From: JAAYRQ01 sp035647815
GTDB taxonomy: Bacteria; Bacillota; Syntrophomonadia; Syntrophomonadales; Syntrophomonadaceae
DNA length: 28,097 nt
Assembly: GCA_035647815.1 (NCBI GenBank)
Contig: DASRMR010000052.1
Span: forward strand, 1 to 28,097
Direction: 5' to 3'
Positions 13,684 to 21,225 of the stretch are shown here, piece by piece. Below the pieces are notes generated by a model. That model was given only the letters and a program-made list of their open reading frames with translations. It was not told the origin of the DNA and made no database searches. The number at the start of each line of letters is the position of its first letter. Within the stretch, counting starts at the first letter, position 1. A program made the translations under genes and the position numbers.

Positions 13684-14877
13684 ATGCCTGGACACCATGC
13701 AGTACTTATACGAGATCGAGTAGAAGCTAGACAGTTTATAAAATCTATTGGAACTGATAAAAAAGCCCCAGCCTATATGGAGCCAAAGGCAGTATATCGC
13801 ACTATAAAATTAAAGAATATTTCTTGCCAGGCAGCGAATTTAATTAAACAGGAAATGCTATCTAAAGGTGGAGAAGCAGCTGTTAGCAAGGAAACTATTT
13901 TTGCTCAAGGTCATACTGATGCTCTGCTGATGGGTACCATAAAACATTATCGATTATTAATAAAAAAACTTAAATTACAACCATTTGGTTTGAAAAAGAT
14001 AGCAGAAGATATTCAGGAAATATTGGACAACCTAGAACCAAAAACGACTGATCTGCTCTTAGCAGATGGAAGTACGCTAAATATAGGAGACAAAACTCTA
14101 ATAATGGGAATATTAAATGTAACCCCGGATTCGTTCTCTGATGGGGGGCAATTTAATAGTATTGATCAGGCAGTCAAAAAGGCTATAGAAATGGTCGCAG
14201 CAGGTGCAGACATTATTGATGTAGGTGGCGCGTCTTCCCGTCCTGATACTAAGATAGCTGACGAAGATACAGAATTAGAACGGGTATTGCCTGTAGTTAA
14301 AGAGTTAGCTGCCCAAGGTGTAATCATTTCAGTAGACACTTTTAGGGCTAGTGTAGCTAAAGCATGTTTAGAAGTTGGGGGCCACTTAATTAATGATATA
14401 GGCAGGCTCATGCTAGATGAAACACTTCTACCAGTATTAGTAGAGCAGAATGCTCCGGTAATACTGATGCACAATCGCCTACAGTTTCGCCGTGGTGAAC
14501 CTTATGAGGATCTAATTTCAGATATAGTATCAGAATTGCAGGAATCGATTAACTTAGCTCTCGAGGCTGGTGTAGGGAAAAACCAGATTATTATTGACCC
14601 TGGATTAGGTTTTGGTAAAACTTTAGCCGAAAACCGTTTAATAATAAAAAGGTTGTGGGAATTTAAAAGTCTTGGTTTTCCGATTTTATTGGGAGCTTCT
14701 CGCAAGTCCTTCATCGGGCAGACTTTAAATGTAGAAATAGATGAGCGTAAAGAAGGTAGCTTAGCTGTTGCGACTATGGGAATTATGAATGGTGCAGATA
14801 TATTAAGAGTTCACGATGTTGAAGCGACTAAAAGGGTTGTAATGATGACTGATGCGGTGGTAAGAGAAGATGGATAA
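13684..14877 (+). CDS. folP: Dihydropteroate synthase with N-terminal extension
   Basis: DHPS condenses 6-hydroxymethyl-dihydropterin pyrophosphate with p-aminobenzoate. The TIM-barrel core spans about residues 125-397: NVTPDSFSDGG (145-155), the loop GGASSRPD (181-188), SVDTFRASVA, INDIG, DPGLGFGKT, GASRKSFIG and RVHD near the C-terminus. At 397 aa it is some 110 residues longer than B. subtilis Sul (285 aa); the extra N-terminal part (1-125) has no motif I recognise. The pterin/pABA loop reads GASSRPD where most DHPS have GESTRPG. AAGGAG lies 8 nt before ATG 13684. folB overlaps its end by 8 nt. Confidence 0.94.
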   Translation: MPGHHAVLIRDRVEARQFIKSIGTDKKAPAYMEPKAVYRTIKLKNISCQAANLIKQEMLSKGGEAAVSKETIFAQGHTDALLMGTIKHYRLLIKKLKLQPFGLKKIAEDIQEILDNLEPKTTDLLLADGSTLNIGDKTLIMGILNVTPDSFSDGGQFNSIDQAVKKAIEMVAAGADIIDVGGASSRPDTKIADEDTELERVLPVVKELAAQGVIISVDTFRASVAKACLEVGGHLINDIGRLMLDETLLPVLVEQNAPVILMHNRLQFRRGEPYEDLISDIVSELQESINLALEAGVGKNQIIIDPGLGFGKTLAENRLIIKRLWEFKSLGFPILLGASRKSFIGQTLNVEIDERKEGSLAVATMGIMNGADILRVHDVEATKRVVMMTDAVVREDG

Positions 14878-15235
14878 GATAATTGCCAAAGGGTTAGTTT
14901 TTATTGCTTGTCATGGTGTATTAGCAGATGAAAAACGTTTACCACAAAAATTTATGGTAGACTTAGAATTACATAAAGATCTAAAAAAGGCTGGGAAAAC
15001 TGATGATTTATCATATACCGTAAATTATGATGAAGTTTACCATGATGTAAAAGACCTAATAATGGAAAACAGTTATAACCTAATCGAAGCATTAGCAGAA
15101 CATATTGCTATAAAGCTATTAAACAAGTACCCCATTACAGCAATTCAGGTAACAGTTTACAAGCCTAACGCACCCATAAAGGGAAAGTTCGAATACTTTG
15201 CAGTAAATATATATCGAGAAAAAAATGAATATTAA
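14870..15235 (+). CDS. folB: Dihydroneopterin aldolase
   Basis: FolB cleaves 7,8-dihydroneopterin to 6-hydroxymethyl-7,8-dihydropterin and glycolaldehyde. The 121-residue product has the family length and motifs: KGLVFIACHGVLADEKRLPQ with the catalytic-region glutamate (E in DEKR), DLSYTVNYDEVYHDV, YNLIEALAEHIA, and the C-terminal VYKPNAPIKG containing the conserved lysine. ATG 14870 overlaps the end of folP (ATGGATAA), so the two are translationally coupled. It supplies the substrate for FolK, encoded next. Confidence 0.95.
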   Translation: MDKIIAKGLVFIACHGVLADEKRLPQKFMVDLELHKDLKKAGKTDDLSYTVNYDEVYHDVKDLIMENSYNLIEALAEHIAIKLLNKYPITAIQVTVYKPNAPIKGKFEYFAVNIYREKNEY

Positions 15236-15326
15236 TTTTGAGATTATTAGAAATTATCTTAATTTTCTACAAAATAAACCTTGCTCTTGAAAGGGCTATA
15301 TGCTAATTTAAAGGATGAAAATAGCC

Positions 15327-15821
15327 ATGACTATTGAAGTATATTTAAGTTTAGGCTCCAACATAGGCGAAAAAAAGCTCTATTTACAAAAAGCGCTAAT
15401 ACAAATAGGTAAATTAAAAGAAACAGAAGTTATAAAGTTTTCGTCATTATATATTACTGAACCTTGGGGAAAAACTGACCAAGATGAATTCTTAAATCAA
15501 GTTATACAAATAAAAACTAGTTTACCTGCTATAGACTTACTTCACAGTTTGCAAAAAATTGAAATAAACATGGGACGTCATCGTAGTGAAAAGTGGGGTC
15601 CCCGTAGAATAGATATAGATATTTTATTGTATGGTGATCAAGTGATCCATACTGAGGAATTAAAAGTTCCTCATCCATTTATGAAACAAAGATTGTTTGT
15701 ACTTGTACCGTTAGAGGAGATTAACCAGAATGTGATTTTCCCAGATGATGGTACTAAAATTCAGGAGGTGTTGACTACAGTCTTGAGGCAAGAAGAAACC
15801 CACAGCTTAAAGAGATTGTAA
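15327..15821 (+). CDS. folK: 2-amino-4-hydroxy-6-hydroxymethyldihydropteridine pyrophosphokinase (HPPK)
   Basis: FolK transfers pyrophosphate from ATP to 6-hydroxymethyl-dihydropterin, giving the FolP substrate. The 164-residue protein carries YLSLGSNIGEKK, the flexible-loop region with PWGKTDQDEFLNQV, and the diagnostic GRHRSEKWGPRRIDIDILLYGD (written here in two parts: GRHRSEKWGPRR, IDIDILLYGD), then PHPFMKQRLFVLVPL. ATG 15327 fits an AAAGGA about 11 nt upstream; the in-frame ATG 15315 abuts that site with no spacer. It ends the folate run; folE is not in the window. Confidence 0.94.
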   Translation: MTIEVYLSLGSNIGEKKLYLQKALIQIGKLKETEVIKFSSLYITEPWGKTDQDEFLNQVIQIKTSLPAIDLLHSLQKIEINMGRHRSEKWGPRRIDIDILLYGDQVIHTEELKVPHPFMKQRLFVLVPLEEINQNVIFPDDGTKIQEVLTTVLRQEETHSLKRL

Positions 15822-15933
15822 AAGGAGTCTCCCGCCAGATTCTCCTAAAAAAGTCCGCTTGTATCCTAATAGAACGAGACGGTGAAAGTGTATGTTAACT
15901 CTGGATTAACCAGTTTCAAAAGGGGGTTGGAAT

Positions 15934-16839
15934 ATGGGAAAAAGGATTGGTATTATTGGGGCGGGAGTAGTAGGGACAGCCATTGGGGTAGTACTCAAGG
16001 AAAAAGGTTACGAGATTACGGGGATATATGATGTTATACCCGAATCTACACAAAAACTTGTGGAACGGATAGGCTGTACTAATTATTCCTCACCTCAAGA
16101 AGTTTCACGTTCGGCTGATGTTCTATTTATAACTACATTTGATTCGGCGATCAAAGATGTTGTAGATGAGCTTGATAGAGAGATGGCATTTTATCCTGGA
16201 CAAATAATAGTTCACATGAGTGGTGCACAATCATCAGAAATCCTAGATAAGGCTAAAATGTACGATGCAAAAGTATTATCTGTACATCCTATTCAAGCAT
16301 TTGCTAATTTGGAAAGGGCTATTGAAAACTTACCCGGTTCCGTCTTTAGTATTGAAGGGGATAAAGAGGCTTATGACACTGCAGTTTGTATAGTAGAAAC
16401 TTTAGATGGGGAGTATTTCTTTATAAATAGGAAATCTAAGCCTCTCTACCATGCAGGAGCTTGTGTAGTCTCTAATTATTTAGTAACACTTATAGATTTT
16501 GGCGTTAAACTTCTTGAATCTACAGGTATTCCTAGAAACATGGCAACTAAAGCGTTGATGCCATTAATTTTTGGCACTATCAATAACATTGAAAATATAG
16601 GAATTCCCAAAGCACTTACCGGGCCCATAGCTCGTGGAGATTTAAGCACTATTCTAAAACATCTCAGTTGTTTAGAAGAAGCGGCTCCTGAGTTAATGAA
16701 ACTATATAGCTGGCTCGGCCTTTTTACTGCCCAAATTGCTTTACAAAAGGGGACTATCGATAACCAAGCATTAGAAGAATTTACCAATGTATTTTCTCAG
16801 GAGTTTTCTCGTGTAACATCGGTAAAGCAAAAGGTATAA
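15934..16839 (+). CDS. Rossmann/DUF2520-type dehydrogenase, possible PanG-like ketopantoate reductase
   Basis: The 301-residue protein starts with a dinucleotide-binding fold, GIIGAGVVGTAIGVVLKEKG (residues 5-24), and continues like 6-phosphogluconate/ketopantoate-type dehydrogenases (VHMSGAQSSE; VLSVHPIQAFANLE) into an all-helical C-terminal domain (SKPLYHAGACVVSNYLVTLI; ALTGPIARGD). This is the pattern of Rossmann-like plus DUF2520 proteins. It lies 21 bp before panB with AAAGGGGG before ATG 15934. No panE or ilvC is nearby, so the missing NADPH-dependent ketopantoate reduction is the natural guess; an alternative non-PanE reductase (PanG) is known in some bacteria. Fold and position are seen; the activity is inferred. 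Confidence 0.75.
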   Translation: MGKRIGIIGAGVVGTAIGVVLKEKGYEITGIYDVIPESTQKLVERIGCTNYSSPQEVSRSADVLFITTFDSAIKDVVDELDREMAFYPGQIIVHMSGAQSSEILDKAKMYDAKVLSVHPIQAFANLERAIENLPGSVFSIEGDKEAYDTAVCIVETLDGEYFFINRKSKPLYHAGACVVSNYLVTLIDFGVKLLESTGIPRNMATKALMPLIFGTINNIENIGIPKALTGPIARGDLSTILKHLSCLEEAAPELMKLYSWLGLFTAQIALQKGTIDNQALEEFTNVFSQEFSRVTSVKQKV

Positions 16840-16860
16840 TTACAGAAAGGAGCATGTTTA

Positions 16861-17691
16861 ATGACTAGAATAACCACATCCGTGATACAACAAAAGAAAA
16901 AGGATAATGAAAAAATCACCATGCTAACTTCTTATGATTATTCAATTGCTGGACTAGTTGAGGATGCTGGTATTGATATGATTCTAGTAGGAGATTCATT
17001 AGGAATGGTTGTGCTAGGATATGAAGATACTTTACCAGTAACTGTTGATGATATAATACATCATACTAAAGCGGTAGTAAGAGCAACTAAAAACACTATG
17101 GTAGTAGCGGATATGCCGTTCCTTTCTTATCATATAACTAATGAGGAAGCAGTACGCAATGCAGGCCGTATTATTCAGGAAACAGGTGCTCAAGCAGTTA
17201 AGCTAGAAGGCGGAACGGAGAGAGTAGATACGGTTAAAGCTATCATAGATGCACAAATTCCAGTAATGGGTCATATAGGACTTACACCTCAATCAGTTAA
17301 CCAATTTGGTGGTTTTAAAGTCCAAGGCAAAGATGTAGAAACGGCACGCAAATTAATAGAAGACGCACAGGCCTTAGCGGAAGCTGGAGTTTTTTCTATA
17401 GTTTTGGAGTGTGTTCCTACACCACTAGCTCAAAAGGTTACAGAAGAACTATCAATTCCTACAGTAGGAATTGGTGCAGGTCCTTATTGCGATGGACAAG
17501 TCCTAGTAATAAATGATATGTTAGGCATGTTTAAAGGTCACATTCCTAAGTTTGTTAAGAAATTTGCTAATTTAGAGCCGATAATAATAGCAGCTCTAGA
17601 AGATTATAAAAAAGAAGTAAAAGAGGGAACTTTCCCAGCACCAGAACACAGCTTTACTATCAAAGATGATGTTCTCAAAAAGTTATACTAA
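16861..17691 (+). CDS. panB: 3-methyl-2-oxobutanoate hydroxymethyltransferase (ketopantoate synthase)
   Basis: PanB adds a hydroxymethyl group from methylene-tetrahydrofolate to 2-oxoisovalerate, the first step of pantothenate synthesis, which links it to the folate genes upstream. The 276-residue protein shows MLTSYDYSIAGLVEDAGID, LVGDSLGMVVLGYEDTLPV, VVADMPFLSY, the GHIGLTPQSVNQFGGFKVQG segment, and LECVPTPLA containing the conserved active-site glutamate, then TVGIGAGPYCDGQVLV and ML loop DMLGM. AAAGGAG (16846-16852) precedes ATG 16861 by 8 nt. It is the second gene of the panB-C-D run. Confidence 0.97.
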   Translation: MTRITTSVIQQKKKDNEKITMLTSYDYSIAGLVEDAGIDMILVGDSLGMVVLGYEDTLPVTVDDIIHHTKAVVRATKNTMVVADMPFLSYHITNEEAVRNAGRIIQETGAQAVKLEGGTERVDTVKAIIDAQIPVMGHIGLTPQSVNQFGGFKVQGKDVETARKLIEDAQALAEAGVFSIVLECVPTPLAQKVTEELSIPTVGIGAGPYCDGQVLVINDMLGMFKGHIPKFVKKFANLEPIIIAALEDYKKEVKEGTFPAPEHSFTIKDDVLKKLY

Positions 17692-17715
17692 TTTTATAGA
17701 ACCGGGGAAAAGAAA

Positions 17716-18564
17716 ATGAAAGTATTTAACAATGTTGAAGAAATACAAAAATGGTGTATTAGACTGAAGGAACAAGGGAAAAAAATAGGTATAGTTCCTA
17801 CTATGGGTTTTTTACATGAAGGTCATTTGACTTTAGTCAGGGAAGCTAAAAGATTATGCGACATTGTGGTAGTAAGTATTTTTGTAAATCCTATACAATT
17901 TGGACAAGGTGAGGACTTTGGGGAATATCCTCGTGACTTGAGCCAAGATACGGCTTTGTTGCAAAATGAATTAGCTGATGCAGTTTTTGCTCCTACAGTA
18001 AAAGAGATGTATCCTAATGGATACAGTACATTTTTAGAAGTAAATAGCCCTATAACAACTAAACTATGTGGAAATTCTAGGCCAGGACATTTTAAAGGTG
18101 TAACGACAGTTGTAAGTAAGTTGTTTAACATCTGTCAACCTGATTTAGCATTTTTTGGACAAAAAGATTATCAGCAGTTATTAGTAGTAAAAAAAATGGT
18201 TAGGGAACTGAACTTTCCTATTGAAATCGTTGGGGTACCAATAGTAAGGGAATATGATGGATTAGCTATAAGTTCTCGTAATGTAAATCTTACTCCAGAT
18301 CAGAGGCAGGCTGCTTTAACTATAAGTAGTTCTTTGAAGATGGCTCAAGAATTTATCGAAAATGGGGAGACGAATACTAGAGAACTTAAACAGAAGATAC
18401 AAAACCTTATTAAAAGCGAAGGGCAACCTGAGATTGAATATATAGAAATAGTCGATGATCAGGAATTGCTAGACTTAGAGAAAATTATTGGTAAGGTTTT
18501 AATAGCTGTAGCTGTAAAGTATGGAAATACAAGGTTGATAGATAACCTGTTAGTGGAGGTGTAG
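17716..18564 (+). CDS. panC: Pantothenate synthetase
   Basis: PanC joins pantoate and beta-alanine with ATP through a pantoyl-adenylate. The 282-residue protein has the nucleotidyltransferase signature VPTMGFLHEGHLTLVREAK with the HxGH motif HEGH, then SIFVNPIQFGQGEDFGEYPR, LCGNSRPGHFKGVTTVV, FFGQKDYQQL, and the KMSKS-equivalent AISSRNVNL. Length is typical (about 280 aa). It begins 24 bp after panB, and panD starts 3 bases after its stop, so the three genes form one transcript. Confidence 0.97.
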   Translation: MKVFNNVEEIQKWCIRLKEQGKKIGIVPTMGFLHEGHLTLVREAKRLCDIVVVSIFVNPIQFGQGEDFGEYPRDLSQDTALLQNELADAVFAPTVKEMYPNGYSTFLEVNSPITTKLCGNSRPGHFKGVTTVVSKLFNICQPDLAFFGQKDYQQLLVVKKMVRELNFPIEIVGVPIVREYDGLAISSRNVNLTPDQRQAALTISSSLKMAQEFIENGETNTRELKQKIQNLIKSEGQPEIEYIEIVDDQELLDLEKIIGKVLIAVAVKYGNTRLIDNLLVEV

Positions 18565-18567
18565 CAA

Positions 18568-18939
18568 ATGCTACGATACATGCTGAAATCAAAAATTCAC
18601 CGTGCGGTAGTTACTCAGGCTGATTTGAGTTATGTCGGTAGTATTACTATTGATCAGGACTTAATGGATGCTGCAGATATAGTTCCTAATGAAAAGGTTA
18701 CTATTGTAAATAATAATAATGGTGAACGGTTTGAGACTTATGTGATAGAAGGTGAACGCGGCTCTAAGATTATCTGCTTGAATGGAGCAGCAGCTCGCTT
18801 AGTTGAAGAAGGAGATATAATAATAATACTAACTTATACATTGTTAGAAGATGAAGAATGTTTAGATTATAAACCTAAGCTAGTATTTGTAAATGAGGAC
18901 AACGAAATACAAAAAACATGTTTAGGAAGCTACGAATAG
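18568..18939 (+). CDS. panD: Aspartate 1-decarboxylase proenzyme
   Basis: PanD decarboxylates aspartate to beta-alanine, the second substrate of PanC, using a pyruvoyl cofactor formed by self-cleavage. The 123-residue proenzyme has SKIHRAVVTQADLSYVGSIT, placing the cleavage site exactly at Gly24-Ser25, then the conserved NNNNGERFETYVIEGERGS and CLNGAAARLVEEGDIIIIL. GGAGGTG (18555-18561) inside the end of panC supplies the ribosome site 6 nt ahead of ATG 18568, so it is tightly coupled to panC. Confidence 0.97.
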   Translation: MLRYMLKSKIHRAVVTQADLSYVGSITIDQDLMDAADIVPNEKVTIVNNNNGERFETYVIEGERGSKIICLNGAAARLVEEGDIIIILTYTLLEDEECLDYKPKLVFVNEDNEIQKTCLGSYE

Positions 18940-18952
18940 GAGGAAAGATTCA

Positions 18953-19861
18953 TTGCCGAAAGAATTGATAGATTATATTGCCAGACGAAAGCAAGAAATG
19001 AATGCGATCATCGTGGCTCATTATTATCAATTACCAGAAATTCAAATGGTAGCAGATTTCGTAGGTGATTCTTTACAATTAGCTAGGCAAGCAGCTAAAA
19101 CTGAAGCCGAAGTAATTGTATGTTGTGGTGTTCATTTTATGGCAGAGAGTGCCAAGATATTAAGTCCTAACAAAACAGTATTACTACCAGAAAAGGATGC
19201 TGGCTGTCCCATGGCTGATATGGTTACTGGTGATACTTTAAGACGTAAGAAAGCTGAACATCCTAATGCGGTAGTAGTATCATATGTTAATACCTCGGCA
19301 GAGGTAAAAGCGGAAACTGATATATGTTGTACTTCATCAAATGCTGTCGATGTCGTAAAATCAATTCCCGATGATCAGGAAATATTATTTGTACCAGATC
19401 GTAATTTAGGTTCTTATATTGAAAGTCAAACGGGTCGCAAAATGATTATGTGGGAGGGCTATTGCCCTGTTCATGATAAATTAACTTTTGAAGAGGTACA
19501 GACACAAATGAAACTACACCCGGAAGCTAGGTTAGTAGTACACCCAGAAGTGCCGATAGAAGTTGCGCAAATAGCTGATGCGGTAAGATCTACTTCGGGC
19601 ATGCTTGAATATGTGAAAAACAGCTCAGATAAGGAATTTATTATTGGTACTGAGGAAGGCTTTATGCATACCTTGAAAGTAAATTGTCCTGATAAAAAAT
19701 GCTATCTAGCTCGTCCTAAGTTCATATGTCAGGATATGAAAATTACCACCTTGGAAAAGTTAGCCTTGAGCTTAGAGAAAATGCAACATCAAATAGAAGT
19801 ACCAGAAGATATACAGAGTAAAGCTTATAAATCACTAGAGCGCATGTTGGAAATTAAATAA
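18953..19861 (+). CDS. nadA: Quinolinate synthase A
   Basis: NadA is a 4Fe-4S enzyme that condenses iminoaspartate with dihydroxyacetone phosphate to quinolinate. The 302-residue protein has AIIVAHYYQLPEIQMVADFV, GDSLQLARQAA, CCGVHFMAESAKIL and the three cluster cysteines: Cys85 (DAGCPMAD), the Cys of GYCPVH, and the Cys of FICQDMK. Translation starts at TTG 18953 behind AGGAGG. It follows panD by 13 bp and closes the panB-C-D-nadA run; a terminator follows (19884-19923). nadB, which would supply iminoaspartate, is not in the window. Confidence 0.97.
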   Translation: MPKELIDYIARRKQEMNAIIVAHYYQLPEIQMVADFVGDSLQLARQAAKTEAEVIVCCGVHFMAESAKILSPNKTVLLPEKDAGCPMADMVTGDTLRRKKAEHPNAVVVSYVNTSAEVKAETDICCTSSNAVDVVKSIPDDQEILFVPDRNLGSYIESQTGRKMIMWEGYCPVHDKLTFEEVQTQMKLHPEARLVVHPEVPIEVAQIADAVRSTSGMLEYVKNSSDKEFIIGTEEGFMHTLKVNCPDKKCYLARPKFICQDMKITTLEKLALSLEKMQHQIEVPEDIQSKAYKSLERMLEIK

Positions 19862-19883
19862 ATATAATACTAAGCTAGCCTAT

Positions 19884-19923
19884 AGGGAATCACAATCGTT
19901 GTATACGAAAGGTTCCCTTTTTT
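19884..19923 (+). terminator. Intrinsic terminator after nadA
   Basis: AGGGAATC (19884-19891) pairs with GGTTCCCT (19911-19918), with one G-U pair, around a 19-nt loop, followed by six Ts. It separates nadA from nadC, so nadC should have its own promoter in 19924-20047; I see TATAAT at 19966-19971 but no convincing -35. Confidence 0.8.
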
Positions 19924-20047
19924 GTGTCTTGAATACATTTCTTCTTTCATGGAGGAAAATGTGGGTATAATAAGAAATAAGACTATTTTAAAAAAGCGCA
20001 TAAAGTCTAATATAGATTTTATCAACTGTTAAAAACAGGAGGGTGAA

Positions 20048-20878
20048 ATGTTTTATTTAGGATTAGAAGAATTAATTAAAAAAACTTTATATGAAGATAT
20101 AGGACATGGTGATATTACGACTCTTAATCTTATTAATGCCGAGGAAGAGGCTACAGGTGTTTTTTATATAAAAGCAGATGGGGTAATAGCCGGCTTAGAG
20201 ATAGCTAAAGCAGTTTTTAATATTTTAGAACCTGAAATTAAGTTTACCTCTTACAAGAAAGATGGCGACCTAGTAGTAAGTGGAGATGTAGTAGCTAAGG
20301 TAGCAGGTAAGACTAGAACATTACTGACTGGGGAACGCTTAGCTTTGAATTTTATGCAACGTCTATCTGGAATAGCGACAAAAACTCATGCTATGGTGGA
20401 AAAAATAAAACATCAAAAGGCTGAAATTGTCGATACTAGGAAAACTACCCCCGGGCTTAGGGTATTAGAAAAATATGCGGTAAATGTGGGAGGGGCACGT
20501 AATCATCGCTTCGGTTTATATGATGGGGTAATGATTAAAGATAACCATATTATAGCGGCAGGCAGTATTCAAAAAGCAGTATCCCTAATCAGGGGTAGAG
20601 TTTCACATACGATTAAGATCGAAGTCGAAGTAGAGAGTTTAGCTCAGCTACAAGAAGCCCTAGAGGCTCAAGCAGACATAATAATGCTAGATAACATGGA
20701 TATTAAGATGATGCAAGAAGCAGTAGAGCTAGTCGATGGTAGAGCACTATTAGAAGCCTCAGGTGGTATTGATGAAGAAACTATTATAGAAGTAGCCAAA
20801 ACAGGTGTAGACTTCATCTCCATAGGCGCCCTAACCCATTCAGCGACTGCTTTAGATATAAGTTTCAAACTAGAGTGA
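20048..20878 (+). CDS. nadC: Nicotinate-nucleotide pyrophosphorylase (carboxylating)
   Basis: NadC converts quinolinate and PRPP to nicotinate mononucleotide, CO2 and pyrophosphate. The 276-residue protein has EDIGHGDITTLNLI, LTGERLALNFMQRLSGIAT, DTRKTTPGLRVLEKYAVNVG, GGARNHRFGLYDGVMIKDNH, IEVEVESL, IIMLDNM and EASGGI, covering the phosphate- and quinolinate-binding residues of the type II PRTase fold. AGGAGGGTG just before ATG 20048 is a strong ribosome site. It is separated from nadA by a terminator, and element copy 2 begins 30 bp after its stop. Confidence 0.97.
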   Translation: MFYLGLEELIKKTLYEDIGHGDITTLNLINAEEEATGVFYIKADGVIAGLEIAKAVFNILEPEIKFTSYKKDGDLVVSGDVVAKVAGKTRTLLTGERLALNFMQRLSGIATKTHAMVEKIKHQKAEIVDTRKTTPGLRVLEKYAVNVGGARNHRFGLYDGVMIKDNHIIAAGSIQKAVSLIRGRVSHTIKIEVEVESLAQLQEALEAQADIIMLDNMDIKMMQEAVELVDGRALLEASGGIDEETIIEVAKTGVDFISIGALTHSATALDISFKLE

Positions 20879-20907
20879 AGTTAATTGTGGATTTCGGCTG
20901 GGGGAAC

Positions 20908-21144
20908 GAATTTTAACACAGATTTACACAGATTATTATGATTTACACTGATTTTTTCTTTTGTTTTATGACCTTCGGTCATTAGTAAGTTGTCGCGGGG
21001 ACGGGGTTGTCGTCATCTTTTGGTCATACTTATTAGTAAATGTCAACGAACACTAGAAGCACCTTAAGGTGCTTCTAAATATTATAAAGAAAAATCAGTG
21101 TTTATCCTTGCCCGAAGGGTCTGTGTAGATCCGTGTTAAAATTC
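20908..21144. repeat. Structured dispersed repeat element, copy 2
   Basis: This occupies most of the 347-base gap between nadC and bioY. The 25-bp ends are inverted repeats with two mismatches: 20908-20932 (GAATTTTAACACAGATTT...) against 21120-21144. The inside has the hairpin ATGACC-ttc-GGTCAT (20968-20982), the GC-rich 20-mer TGTCGCGGGGACGGGGTTGT (20991-21010), and a perfect 22-bp palindrome AGAAGCACC...GGTGCTTCT (21055-21076). It is the counterpart of 181-550, with a single core unit. Its right end lies 20 bp before the TTGACA of bioY. Confidence 0.88.
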
Positions 21145-21163
21145 GCCCTCGCATGTATACAAA

Positions 21164-21214
21164 TTGACAGCACTCCACCATCCTGTTAACCTATAAAAGA
21201 AAAACGGTTAACAG
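21164..21214 (+). promoter_or_regulatory. BirA operator and promoter region of bioY
   Basis: CTGTTAACC (21183-21191) and GGTTAACAG (21206-21214) form a perfect inverted repeat with a 14-bp spacer, the known Firmicute BirA operator pattern (TTGTTAACC-N14-16-GGTTAACAA type). A TATAAA (21192-21197) lies in the spacer; TTGACA is at 21164-21169, 22 bp away, longer than ideal. The right half-site touches the AGGGAG ribosome site (21213-21218). Biotinoyl-AMP-loaded BirA would block transcription when biotin is plentiful. Confidence 0.88.
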
Positions 21215-21225
21215 GGAGCGAGACT

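Noticed and set aside
15822..15933. Terminator or riboswitch between folK and the DUF2520 gene
   Set aside because: A bulged stem (AGGAGTCT with AGATTCTCCT) is followed by As, not Ts, on the + strand, and I recognise no riboswitch core.
19949..20017. 22-codon ORF between nadA and nadC
   Set aside because: It has no ribosome site, starts inside a hairpin, and nothing in the translation suggests a leader peptide or known small protein.
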